DNA from: Bacteroidales bacterium
Lineage (GTDB): Bacteria; Bacteroidota; Bacteroidia; Bacteroidales; Prolixibacteraceae
Direction of reading: 5' to 3'
Length of the DNA: 64,000 nucleotides
Assembly: GCA_015654795.1 (NCBI GenBank)
Contig: JAATGF010000034.1
Location: 1-64,000, forward strand
The notes beneath the pieces are model-generated. The model saw only the letters and a program-made list of their open reading frames with translations, made no database searches and was not told the origin of the DNA. The position numbers and the translations under genes are program-made. Positions 1-9,404 of the stretch are shown piece after piece. Every line of letters starts with the position of its first letter. Within the stretch, counting starts at the first letter, position 1.

Positions 1-1
1 A

Positions 2-123
2 ACGATGTATAACAACAATTTGATGCTCGAACGATTTATGTGCATGTTTGCTATCAACCCTAACACGCCAAAAAATCAAAAAATTGTCAAAGAACTATTG
101 GATTACGGCAAAATTGCCGCTTA
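2..123 (+). CDS. C-terminal end of a CDS truncated by the window edge, unknown function
   Basis: Open frame from the left edge ending ...NPKNQ/KIVKELLDYGKIAA* at 121-123; no start visible in the window. Confidence 0.4.
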
Positions 124-505
124 AAATTTACCGAAGTATTGTTGTAAGTAATGCGAAAAAAATGTCGTCACACTATGCGGAACTGAAAACCTTAGAGAAG
201 CAGCGAAACAAATAAAGCTTTTCAAAGACTCGAATTTAAAGTCTACTACCGTCTGGTTCGGTCAAAAGTAGACAAGGCCATTTGATTTGCGCAAATAAAA
301 ATAAGGTATAAATGCTCAAATCTCTTATACTTATTCAGAAAGCATCTTATTGGTCAATTTAATACGGCGAAATCAGGGAGCCATATCTGACAATAAAATA
401 AACGACCGGGCGAACTGATATTACTTCTTCTGCAAAACTGAAGAAGGGAATGTCACAGCCACATAATTTTTTGTTAAATACTACCTAATTGGAACCATGA
501 ATGAC

Positions 506-546
506 ACGGGAGGCACAAAAATTCTGTGAATTAATGCGCCTCCCGT
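506..546. terminator. Inverted repeat ACGGGAGGC...GCCTCCCGT, possible terminator
   Basis: Perfect 9-bp arms 506-514 and 538-546. Confidence 0.45.
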
Positions 547-551
547 TGTAT

Positions 552-585
552 ATTTTTCGTTGCAACACTTTTTGCAACGAAAAAT
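552..585. repeat. 14-bp perfect inverted repeat ATTTTTCGTTGCAA/TTGCAACGAAAAAT with 6-nt loop
   Basis: Arms 552-565 and 572-585 read directly. Confidence 0.8.
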
Positions 586-636
586 GGATGTTTTATAATT
601 GCTAATCAATAATATAAGGAGATATCAGCCAACAAC

Positions 637-695
637 TTCTGCAACACTTTTTGCAACACTTTGGTTCTGCTTCGGCGATGAAAAGTGTTGCAGAA
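637..695. repeat. 15-bp perfect inverted repeat TTCTGCAACACTTTT/AAAAGTGTTGCAGAA
   Basis: Arms 637-651 and 681-695. Confidence 0.8.
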
Positions 696-950
696 AGTGT
701 CGCATGGAAAGAACTTATTCGTTATTATTCAAATTGATGCAAGGTTTTTTTTGTTGTGCGGAAATATATAGGATCATCTATTTTAATGCAGCAAAAATTG
801 TTCACTATAATATTGTCAATCATTTAGATACGATATTTATACGCAGCAATTATGCAACAAATTTAAAAATTGATTTGTTGCGTAGAAAAGTGGTAATGTG
901 TTATAGCATTAATCGTTGCAAGGTTTTTTTTGTTACGCAGAAAAATATAG

Positions 951-1035
951 GCTCTGTGACGGATCGTGTGGGTAAATTTTGCAAACCGCTTTCAAATAGT
1001 TTATGCAATAAGCAGTCGGCTTTAGGTAACAAAGT
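951..1035 (+). repeat. Dispersed repeat copy 1 (about 85 bp)
   Basis: tgacggatcgtgtgggtaaatttTgcaaacc... matches 5606-5690 with scattered mismatches. Confidence 0.8.
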
Positions 1036-1226
1036 TAAACGTTTAATTACCTGTTAAAGCTCTTACCCTGTTATTTGTTATGGGGACGGAATCCCCGAAT
1101 ACTGCGGATTAGTAAGTCACTTTTTTGAAGGCTAATTCTGTTTCGTCCGAAAAGAGGTTAAAGCTTTGTTCTGTTTTATCTCACGGACGATTTCCATCTA
1201 CAAATATTTCTCTCCCCCGGAACTGA

Positions 1227-1895
1227 TATATAATTAATTGCATGACATTGATTATGAATGCATTATAAAAATGAATTATTGTTAAGTTGAGCCAATAAAT
1301 TAATTATCTGTTTTGAAGTTCGATTCCAAAATCGAGAGGACTTATTAGTAGCAGAGATTATCCTTCTCAATCCCTGACCTTATTCCCTTCTATTTCATGT
1401 TGTTTAATAAGGTTTGGTTTTTTTTGTTGATATCAAACTACTAAGAGGTTGGGAAAAAAGGTAAATAAGGTTTTTTCCGCGCTTTGTATCTCTGTATCTT
1501 TACATGAATCTTTTCCTATCTGGAAAAACCTTATTTTTTAAATTTCTTTAACCTCAGTAGAGCAGATACTATCCTTCTCAATCCCTAACCTTATTCCCTT
1601 CTATTTCATGTTGTTTAATAAGGTTTGGTTTTTTTTGTTGATATCAAACTACTAAGAGGTTGGGAAAAAAGGTAAATAAGGTTTTTTCCGCGCTTTGTAT
1701 CTCTGTACCTTTGCGTGAACCTTTTCCTACCGGATGGAAAAACCTTATTTTCTGATTCTCTTTAACCTGCTATATGACTAATCGCATAACATTGAATATG
1801 AGTATATTATAAAAATGAATTATTGTTAAGTTGAGCAATGAATTAGTTATCTGTTTTGAAGTCCGATTCCAAAATCGAGAGGACTTAGAAGTAAT
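1227..1895 (+). repeat. Compound direct repeat A-B-B'-A' (A about 1227-1349, B 1350-1560, B' 1561-1770, A' 1771-1895)
   Basis: B and B' share long identical blocks (ttatcccttctatttcatgttgtttaataaggtttgg..., gaggttgggaaaaaaggtaaataaggttttttccgcgctttgtatctctgta); A and A' share ataaaaatgaattattgttaagttgagc...ccaaaatcgagaggactta. Confidence 0.9.
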
Positions 1896-1999
1896 AAACA
1901 CAAATGAAATTTATTTACTCCCGGGTTCAGATTACACTCACTAATTGAAACAAACAGCCCGGACGAGTTTGCTCCATATTTCCCTCGTATTGGGTTCAT

Positions 2000-2350
2000 A
2001 CCTGCTCTATACCTGCTCTATGTTTGGTTCATGTTTGGTTCATGTTTGATTCATATCGAGTCTGGTATCAGGTCCTATACCCGCATCGTATCCACAAACA
2101 AAGATTTTTAATGACCATAATGACCTTTTCAATGACTTTTTCCATGACAGCGAAGCCAATGACCCTTTCAATGACTTCTTAATGACATTCATCTCTCCCT
2201 TCTCCCCATCGCCAATTTCATTGTTTCATAATCTGTATTTCTTTCTTCGCTTCCATGAAACCGGCATCCGTGTTCAAATACTCCCGAACTACTTTCAATT
2301 TAAAATTCAAAAAATAGGAAGTAGGAAAAGTAGGAAAGTAGGAAGTATCA
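2000..2350 (+). repeat. Cluster of short degenerate tandem repeats
   Basis: (acctgctctat)x2, (gtttggttcat)x3, repeated aatgacc/tttcaatgactt units, then (gtaggaaa)n-like purine tract. Confidence 0.75.
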
Positions 2351-2496
2351 TATCTATGCGGACTGAATGACTATTTTTTCTTATTCGTTTACAATCAGAT
2401 CCTACAAGAAATCCATTCTTCTTATTGTGTGTCCTAAATATCTTTTCCACGGAATTCGGTCTTGATCCCTTTGCCCTCCCATTTTCTTCCTCTTTA

Positions 2497-2582
2497 CACA
2501 GCTTCGCTCTTTCACTCCCAATTTTTGGGAGGACTAAGGTGAAAAATCCTGATTTTAGTTTTCCCTGGCCTGCGCAAAAATA
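2497..2582 (-). promoter_or_regulatory. Orphan ops-like leader: TAnnTTTG box, hairpin, GAGCGAAGCTGTG
   Basis: CAAAAATA at 2575-2582 (TATTTTTG on minus), hairpin CTCCCAA/TTGGGAG 2515-2531, ops-like element 2497-2510. Confidence 0.5.
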
Positions 2583-2794
2583 GATAAAAACGTTAAATCT
2601 TCGTTTACATTTATTGTTGAAGGTCTACAATACGTTTTTATATCCGTTATTAATGACTCTCCGGGTTATGAAATGCCGATTGATAATTCGTATTATTTGC
2701 AATGCGTTTGATAAATAAACATTTACAATATTTAACCTGAATAAATGATGACTGAATAACCCGACAGCTTTGGTATAATAACAACTTTCCTGTC

Positions 2795-5575
2795 TTATTT
2801 GTTGAGTTGGTTAATCAGTAAATACAACGTCAGTACCGCGGTCAGCGCCTGAGTACTTCTGCTTAAAGCACTGTCCCAATCATTTTTCTGACCTTCGACC
2901 TTTTCCTTTGGTGGTTTCATCTGCAAACTGATGATGGCGCCTGGTTTGGCCTTTGGATATTTTCGGAATATGAATAGTCTATGCGTAGTCGAAAGCATCT
3001 GATCGTTAGCCAAGGTGACTGTTACGCTGTTGCGGTTGGCCCGTTTTTCAAATCCTCCTGCAAAGTTTTCGATATACCATTTGGCAGATCTGGATCCCTG
3101 AAAAATGACATTTTTAACGAGAGCGCTATCAAGTTGATTTATGCTGTCAGCATTTATTGAATACTGCGACATGCGTGTTCCTATTCCCCGGATGGATACT
3201 GTGTTTTCGAGCCGGTTAATATTGATCACATCTCCTTCGAAAAGAATCGGGTCAAATTTAAGGTTTTTACTACGGAGCATTACTTTTTCAAGACTCATAC
3301 TGATGTTTCCGCGCTTTCGGTAGGTACGGAAGAGTCCGCTTCCATAGGGATCAGCATCGTTCAGTAACCCCCCTGCCCTTTTGATTATTTCGCTCAATGA
3401 AACCTGTTTTGTTTCAAGTGCATAGGTTCCCGGGTATTCTACCTGTCCGTTAATTTCGACAGTGCGACCCAGCGTGAATTCCGGTGTTAAACGAACGACC
3501 ACCTGATCGTAGGGTTGCAAAGTGAAGTTTTTTGGACTGACCGCCTGGTAATTTGAATCTACCGTAAGCGTGATCATATCGAGTTTCGCTCTTTCGGTAG
3601 GAGAGAGAGTGGTACGGAAAATTTCAACGCGGTTAAAGGCTGCGCCAGTTGTAAATCCACCGGCATTTGTCAATACATCGCGGATCGTGAGGCTTGGGTC
3701 ATAGGTTAATTTGTTTGGATTTTTTACAGCGCCAAAGACCCTTACTTCGCCCACATTTGTATAGGTCGTATTGTCATAGACATTCAGATGATCGCCTGCC
3801 TGCAATTCGATTTTATCAGCCTCGCTCAATTCAATGCGAATGTATTTAATCTCTGATGGGTTAAATAAGTTGCGTCTGAAGATATAAGCTACCGGATAAG
3901 CGCTTGTTTTTAAGCCACCTGCCATATCGATCGCTTGTTTAACCGTGATCCGGTCTTTCATTGAGAAGGTTTTTTTGAAAGGTAATCGTACATGGCCTAC
4001 CACGGTAATCGTGTCTATATCGCGGTAGGAAGCCTGATTCATAATGCGAACCCGGTCACGCGGCTGAAGGTTAAAATCTTTTGTTCCTGATTTTGTTCCG
4101 GGAAAAGGTACTGAAAGTACTTCAGTTGTTGAATCTGGTCTGAAACGTTCGACAAACACGATATCTGTTTTGGCTTCGAAGGTGGGTTTGGCATTTAATA
4201 GAAGTGCGCTAAGTGTCGGATTCGACGAAAGATCGTATCTGCCCGGATAATAGACACTTCCTTCGGCTTCAACATATTGATCCATAGGTTTAGTGATTGT
4301 CTTTAGTCGTACGATATCACCATTGATCATCTCCACTTTGGTTTTTCCGGAGCGTACATCATCGAGCTTATATTCGAAGAGACGCGGTTCTCCATTGCTG
4401 TATCGCTCAACTTGTATAAACCCGGGGAAAACGTCTTTTTTAACACCGCCGGCATATTTAATAAGGTCGGTGAGCGTTTCATTCGGAAGCATTTCGTAAA
4501 TCATTGGCCGGTTGACAGCTCCTTCGATCGAAACCAAAAGACTGACAACGGGAACAAAAATTACGTCGTTATTTTGAAGATCGAACCTGAACTGAGCGGC
4601 AGGGTCGTTCATAAAGGCATAAAGGTCGATGTTCTTGCGTGTGTTTCCGCGGATCAGCTGAATATTACGAACAGATCCGATTTCAGATGGTCCACCAGCC
4701 GCAGACAATGCATTAAGAGCTGAGTTTAGGGCGGATATGTTGAATCCTCCTGTTATCCTGGCCTCTCCGAATACATTAACCAGAATGGTTCTGGCTGTGA
4801 CGATCGTTACAGCAAACTGGTCGGATCGGAATGTATAGGCTGATGATAAACGTTCCCCGATCACTTCGCGTGCCTGGGCAAGTGTAAGCCCTTTCAGAAA
4901 AATTTTGGCAACGCCTGTGGGTTGGATAGACCCGTCAGGTGCAATCTTTTGCTGAATATCGGTTTGTGATGCACCAAAAATCGTGATTCGGACTTCATCA
5001 CCATCACCCAGCACATAAGTTTCAGGTGCCTGGGCTCCGTCATTAGAGAGGGATGCATCGAGTGCATGATCGGTGAATAATGAATGACCGTATATCGCAG
5101 ATGCCGAATCTTTTTTAGCAATGAGAGATTGAATTTTACGCCATTTGGCTTTTGGCGATGTATCCTGATTTGTTACAATTGATTGATTCTGAAAGAAGGA
5201 CTGGTTTTTTATAATTGAAGTATCTAAAATACTGCCTGTCAGTTGATTTTGATTCAACAGTGCACCAGTGGCATTTCTACCTGTTTTCTTTTCAGCCTGG
5301 AGTTCATCCAGCACAGCCATAACTCTCCCCTGGTATTGCGGAAGTTCTGCCGTTGGTACGTTTTCCAGATCGATTCCTTTCTGAAGTAACCGAGTCCGAA
5401 CTTCATTCTCTGTCAGCCCACGCCTTTGCAATTCCGCAGTAATCTTTGCCTGAATTTCAGGTGGAATGGAAACAGTTTGCGCCGGAACCACCGCCGGAAT
5501 TAGTATCAACAAGCATATAGTCAATATCAGTAAGTAGAATGAATGCATTTTAAAAGTTGGTGATTTCATACTCAT
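2795..5575 (-). CDS. Polysaccharide export protein with multiple SLBB domains (Wza-like)
   Basis: 926 aa, signal peptide, YVLGDGDEVRITIFG Poly_export motif and repeated SLBB-like units (V.GEV..PG.Y...). Confidence 0.9.
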   Translation of the reverse strand: MSMKSPTFKMHSFYLLILTICLLILIPAVVPAQTVSIPPEIQAKITAELQRRGLTENEVRTRLLQKGIDLENVPTAELPQYQGRVMAVLDELQAEKKTGRNATGALLNQNQLTGSILDTSIIKNQSFFQNQSIVTNQDTSPKAKWRKIQSLIAKKDSASAIYGHSLFTDHALDASLSNDGAQAPETYVLGDGDEVRITIFGASQTDIQQKIAPDGSIQPTGVAKIFLKGLTLAQAREVIGERLSSAYTFRSDQFAVTIVTARTILVNVFGEARITGGFNISALNSALNALSAAGGPSEIGSVRNIQLIRGNTRKNIDLYAFMNDPAAQFRFDLQNNDVIFVPVVSLLVSIEGAVNRPMIYEMLPNETLTDLIKYAGGVKKDVFPGFIQVERYSNGEPRLFEYKLDDVRSGKTKVEMINGDIVRLKTITKPMDQYVEAEGSVYYPGRYDLSSNPTLSALLLNAKPTFEAKTDIVFVERFRPDSTTEVLSVPFPGTKSGTKDFNLQPRDRVRIMNQASYRDIDTITVVGHVRLPFKKTFSMKDRITVKQAIDMAGGLKTSAYPVAYIFRRNLFNPSEIKYIRIELSEADKIELQAGDHLNVYDNTTYTNVGEVRVFGAVKNPNKLTYDPSLTIRDVLTNAGGFTTGAAFNRVEIFRTTLSPTERAKLDMITLTVDSNYQAVSPKNFTLQPYDQVVVRLTPEFTLGRTVEINGQVEYPGTYALETKQVSLSEIIKRAGGLLNDADPYGSGLFRTYRKRGNISMSLEKVMLRSKNLKFDPILFEGDVININRLENTVSIRGIGTRMSQYSINADSINQLDSALVKNVIFQGSRSAKWYIENFAGGFEKRANRNSVTVTLANDQMLSTTHRLFIFRKYPKAKPGAIISLQMKPPKEKVEGQKNDWDSALSRSTQALTAVLTLYLLINQLNK

Positions 5576-5605
5576 ATTTAAGTGTTATTTTGAATTTAAT
5601 TTTTT

Positions 5606-5690
5606 GCTCCATGACGGATCGTGTGGGTAAATTTAGCAAACCACTTCCAAATGGTTTATGTAACAAGGAGTTGGCTTTTGGCAACTTGCC
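5606..5690 (+). repeat. Dispersed repeat copy 2, immediately upstream of the SLBB gene start
   Basis: Matches 951-1035. Confidence 0.8.
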
Positions 5691-6370
5691 GCTGGCATAA
5701 TAGTGCTAACTCTTTGACCCTAATCCTTTAAAATTAAGATAATTTCTTATTTTTCAATAAGCGAGTCTGCCAATCGCCAGTCACTAATAGCCTGTATTAA
5801 GAGCCGATATTAATCATTGCAAAGTTCAATTACCCATACCAAACGTTATAGAGCTAATTTTTAATCAGATAGCGTCTTGATTTAGGATTGTAGAGTTTAT
5901 TTTTTAACGAGGCTTTACAGAGAATTTTTTAAAATAGTAGCCTTGTTTGGTAGAATATGAAAGCTCTTTAATTTTTAAAACGCATATTCTGGATTCCAAT
6001 CCGGAAGGTTTTGCTGCAATTTATTAAGAATTTTGTAATTGCAGGTATTAATAATCAAGTATTTAGATATTAATTGTTTTTTGCCAGGTTCGACTAATTA
6101 ATCTCGATGTAGGAATCCAAGAAAAATTTGAACGTTACAAACAATATAAAGATCTGAATGTCAGAAGATATATATTGAGGAAAGGAGAATGAACACTTGG
6201 TACCATCTCAACGCCTATTACACATTGTAAAAATTCTTTTTTTGTATATTGGATATTGACGAACATTCACACAGCGCTGAAGGTTTTAACTGTGAATCGT
6301 AGTTATCCGTATACTTCGAAACAATTTTCAGGACACATAACAGCTCACTCACTTTCTTTTTGCACTTCAC

Positions 6371-7066
6371 TCAATTATTTTTCCATACTCCCGATTTTAA
6401 TTCCTCGGGCGCTTCTGGTAAATCTTTAAAAATTTTGAAAACCAAATTATTTTCCGGATAAAGAATTGCCCATGCAGTTAAGAAGATCAACATTAAATCA
6501 GTATACAATGAAAGGTTTTTTTGATACCAAAGTTCAAGTTCACCTTTGTACGGAGCAATTTTTTTTTTGTAGAATTCCTCCAGTGGCATTTTAGTGTCCG
6601 ACAGCAGCTGTGCCTCATTTCGGAACACAATCGAACCGATCCCGGTAAGACCGGGTTTTACATTGTAAATAACAGACTTCACATGATCCGAATATGGCGC
6701 AAAAGTTTTATCAACAAGAGGTCTTGGACCAACTATGCACATGTCACCTATCAAAACATTTATTAATTGAGGTAATTCATTTATCTTCGAATGTCTAAGG
6801 AAGTTTCCCATAGGTAATATACGTGGATCGTTTTTGGTTGTGTATAGTCCTGTGCCCAAAGTGGGGCTGGCTTTTAACATCGTTGCGAATTTCCATATCC
6901 CAAAATATTTGTTCTTGTATCCGATTCGTTTTTGAAAGTAGAAGATGTAATGCTCACCACTTAATAGCAATCCGATACACACCGGAATGAATAACGGCGA
7001 AAGAACTATCAGTGCAGTCAAAGCCAGTAAAATACCGAAAAGACGCTTAAAGAAAAATTTGTACAT
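6371..7066 (-). CDS. Bacterial sugar transferase (undecaprenyl-phosphate phosphoglycosyltransferase, WcaJ/PglC-like)
   Basis: KRIG..., DPRI...G.FLR..KINELPQLINVLIGDMCIVGPRP motifs. Confidence 0.9.
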   Translation of the reverse strand: MYKFFFKRLFGILLALTALIVLSPLFIPVCIGLLLSGEHYIFYFQKRIGYKNKYFGIWKFATMLKASPTLGTGLYTTKNDPRILPMGNFLRHSKINELPQLINVLIGDMCIVGPRPLVDKTFAPYSDHVKSVIYNVKPGLTGIGSIVFRNEAQLLSDTKMPLEEFYKKKIAPYKGELELWYQKNLSLYTDLMLIFLTAWAILYPENNLVFKIFKDLPEAPEELKSGVWKNN

Positions 7067-7152
7067 ATTTGCAAAATTGTAAATGTGCTGATTGTCAGTT
7101 AAATAAAAATATCGTTGACGTTTTTATTAAGGGGAAACTAATGAACCGGAAA

Positions 7153-8403
7153 TTACATTTTCGAGTCCAATCCTTTACCAGTTTCAATGTGTTCAAAATT
7201 GGGTAAATAAATTTTTAAGACATCTACAATTGCTGCTTTGGTTATATTTTTCGATTCGAATAAGTTATGAAGCCGATCAAAAATAGCATCAATCTCCTCA
7301 ATACTTCTTTTTTTAGAGTTTTTCACTACTCCGAGATTGACAAATGAATCGTTGTCCAATGCTTCTTTTTCGGTAAAAAATTCCTCAAATGCTTTTTCTC
7401 CCGAGGTGTCTGAACCGAAGAAGTAGATGGGATAGGTAGACGATGGGGTGGCGGGACGATTGGATGATTCAGCGGTGAGATTAAGTAATAAAGCTTTTTG
7501 TTTAGCTTCATTTTCGGTTTTGCATATATCCGGAGTTAACCCAAATGTTTCTAAAAGATCCAATGCAATCTGATCAAAAGGAATCATGTCCCGGTCTTCA
7601 TCCAACTTAGGAAAAAAAATATCTCCTGATTCACCCATGATGGAGGCTATCAGACACAATTCCCCAGATTCCTGAGGGGATACAAAAAAGCGCCGAATAC
7701 CGAGTGGACACGACCATGGCTGCTGTTTATTCAACCGTTCCAGAAAACCCAAAGGCAAACTACCGTTTGAGAAGGCTACATTTGCAAAACGTGCGGTTTT
7801 AATTGGCAGTTTATCAGAATAGGCCATGATTAGTTCTTCCATCAGTTTCTTACTGGCGCCCATGATGTTGACAGGATTGGCTGCCTTATCGGTTGAAACG
7901 CAGAAAAAGTGTTCCGGTGGAAACTTGATCAATAAATCAAGAAGCTTGCGGGCACGCAGCACGTTATTTTCGATCATTGCCTCAATTGAAAAAATATCCT
8001 TTTCACTGCGCACATGTTTGTGGGCAGCAAAATTGGCTACAATTTCAAATGGGCCATGTCCCTGGAAGATTTTTTCAAATACACGGTCTCCGAAATTAAC
8101 AGGATAGGTAATGAAATCAATTGGAATGTTGTATTCTGTTGAACTCCTTAAATCGCGAACCAGTTCAGTTAATCCGTTTTCGTTGATATCGACAACTACC
8201 AGTTTTCGGATATTGAATTTTAAAATTGCCTTGATATAGGAAGATCCGATCGTACCAGCACCTCCAATGACCAATACGGATTTATTGTTTATACGGGTGT
8301 TTAGAACTGAGTTGTATTTTTCAAAATCCTGCTTTAACAGGCTTTCTTTTCGAAATGTCACATGATTCTGGATAAATGAGTCAATGTTAAGGTTTAATTG
8401 CAT
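7153..8403 (-). CDS. Nucleoside-diphosphate-sugar 4,6-dehydratase/epimerase, CapD-like
   Basis: GGAGTIGSSY Rossmann motif, FAAHKHVRSE, STDKAANPVNIMGASK motifs. Confidence 0.85.
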   Translation of the reverse strand: MQLNLNIDSFIQNHVTFRKESLLKQDFEKYNSVLNTRINNKSVLVIGGAGTIGSSYIKAILKFNIRKLVVVDINENGLTELVRDLRSSTEYNIPIDFITYPVNFGDRVFEKIFQGHGPFEIVANFAAHKHVRSEKDIFSIEAMIENNVLRARKLLDLLIKFPPEHFFCVSTDKAANPVNIMGASKKLMEELIMAYSDKLPIKTARFANVAFSNGSLPLGFLERLNKQQPWSCPLGIRRFFVSPQESGELCLIASIMGESGDIFFPKLDEDRDMIPFDQIALDLLETFGLTPDICKTENEAKQKALLLNLTAESSNRPATPSSTYPIYFFGSDTSGEKAFEEFFTEKEALDNDSFVNLGVVKNSKKRSIEEIDAIFDRLHNLFESKNITKAAIVDVLKIYLPNFEHIETGKGLDSKM

Positions 8404-8412
8404 AATAGTCTG

Positions 8413-9396
8413 TTATTTTTTGAAAGATTCAAAAGTCTTTTGTAATCCTAATGTTGCAGAAACAGGCATTTTATCTATACCCAAAGCTTGCTTAATTTTT
8501 TGATTTGAAACAAGATATGATTCGGTTAATTTTTTCAATCGTTCACTGTTAAGTGGTAAGTGAAAGAAGTCTCCAACCTGTGCTAAGGCTTTAATTGATT
8601 TCTCTGGGATACACCAAATTCTAGCTTTTTTATTTTGTGACAACGCCATTAATTTAATTAGTTCATTCGTTGACAAAGTCTCATCATCTGCAACCTGGTA
8701 GATGCCTGGTTCGATATTTTTTTCAATCAACTGCTGAACGACAAATAAAATATTATCAACTGAGCAGAATGATCTTTTATTTTCAAATGCTCCCAACGGC
8801 CAGGGAAGTCCTTTTTGCTGTATTTTAAACAACAGATTCAGATTTCCTTTATTCCCGGGTCCATGAATCATGCAAGGCCTTAAAATATATACCTTCTTAT
8901 CAATTTGTACTGGTTCATTCGCCCCGTCTCCCCGTCTCTTTATCGTCCTTTCACCCTCTCTCCATTTCTGAAGTTCAGTAAGAAGGTACTTTTCCGCCTC
9001 TAATTTAGATTTTCCGTAAGGCGTCTTCGGATTTGGTACTTCTTCTTCAGAAAGCTGATCGCTGTTAACAGAATCTGCCACCGCTTTAACTGAACTGAAG
9101 AAAATGAATTTGGTCGCGGATGATTTTAAGAAATGCTGAAATATTTTTTGAGTTAGTCCAACATTAATATCAAAATATTCCTTTTCGGATGACGTATTTT
9201 TAGTGTCATGTGCTTTGCCCGCCAAATGGACAATACAGTCGGAGTCTACGAATTCCCCAAGTTCTTCCCACCCAAAGTGTTTTACAACAGAATCTTTTTG
9301 AAATATGTCAACTCCATATAAAACATTTTTACTTAATTTTTCAGTGAGATTTGAACCAATAAAACCGGTATATCCGGAAATAAGAATTTTCAACAT
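8413..9396 (-). CDS. NAD-dependent epimerase/dehydratase (extended SDR, WbpV-like)
   Basis: GYTGFIGSNL, FFSSVKAV, YGKSKLEAE, RPCMIHGPGNKGNL. Confidence 0.85.
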   Translation of the reverse strand: MLKILISGYTGFIGSNLTEKLSKNVLYGVDIFQKDSVVKHFGWEELGEFVDSDCIVHLAGKAHDTKNTSSEKEYFDINVGLTQKIFQHFLKSSATKFIFFSSVKAVADSVNSDQLSEEEVPNPKTPYGKSKLEAEKYLLTELQKWREGERTIKRRGDGANEPVQIDKKVYILRPCMIHGPGNKGNLNLLFKIQQKGLPWPLGAFENKRSFCSVDNILFVVQQLIEKNIEPGIYQVADDETLSTNELIKLMALSQNKKARIWCIPEKSIKALAQVGDFFHLPLNSERLKKLTESYLVSNQKIKQALGIDKMPVSATLGLQKTFESFKK

Positions 9397-9404
9397 CGGT
9401 TTTA

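Noticed and set aside
599-1057. 152-aa plus-strand ORF
   Set aside because: Composition and repeats/inverted repeats across it suggest non-coding DNA; no recognisable domain.
506-1057. Integron attC array or retron ncRNA
   Set aside because: Inverted GCAAC/GTTGC motifs are suggestive, but no integrase or reverse transcriptase gene is in the window and core-site spacing is irregular.
1227-1895. CRISPR array
   Set aside because: Repeat units are about 125-210 bp, only two copies each, no short regular spacer pattern and no cas genes.
2182-2370. 62-aa plus-strand ORF
   Set aside because: Lies across short tandem repeats and a CTCCCC-type repeat; low complexity.
4412-4723. 103-aa plus-strand ORF antisense to the SLBB gene
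   Set aside because: Opposite strand of a clear conserved CDS; the many other antisense ORFs (e.g. 14763-15257, 16339-16686, 46780-47106) rejected for the same reason.
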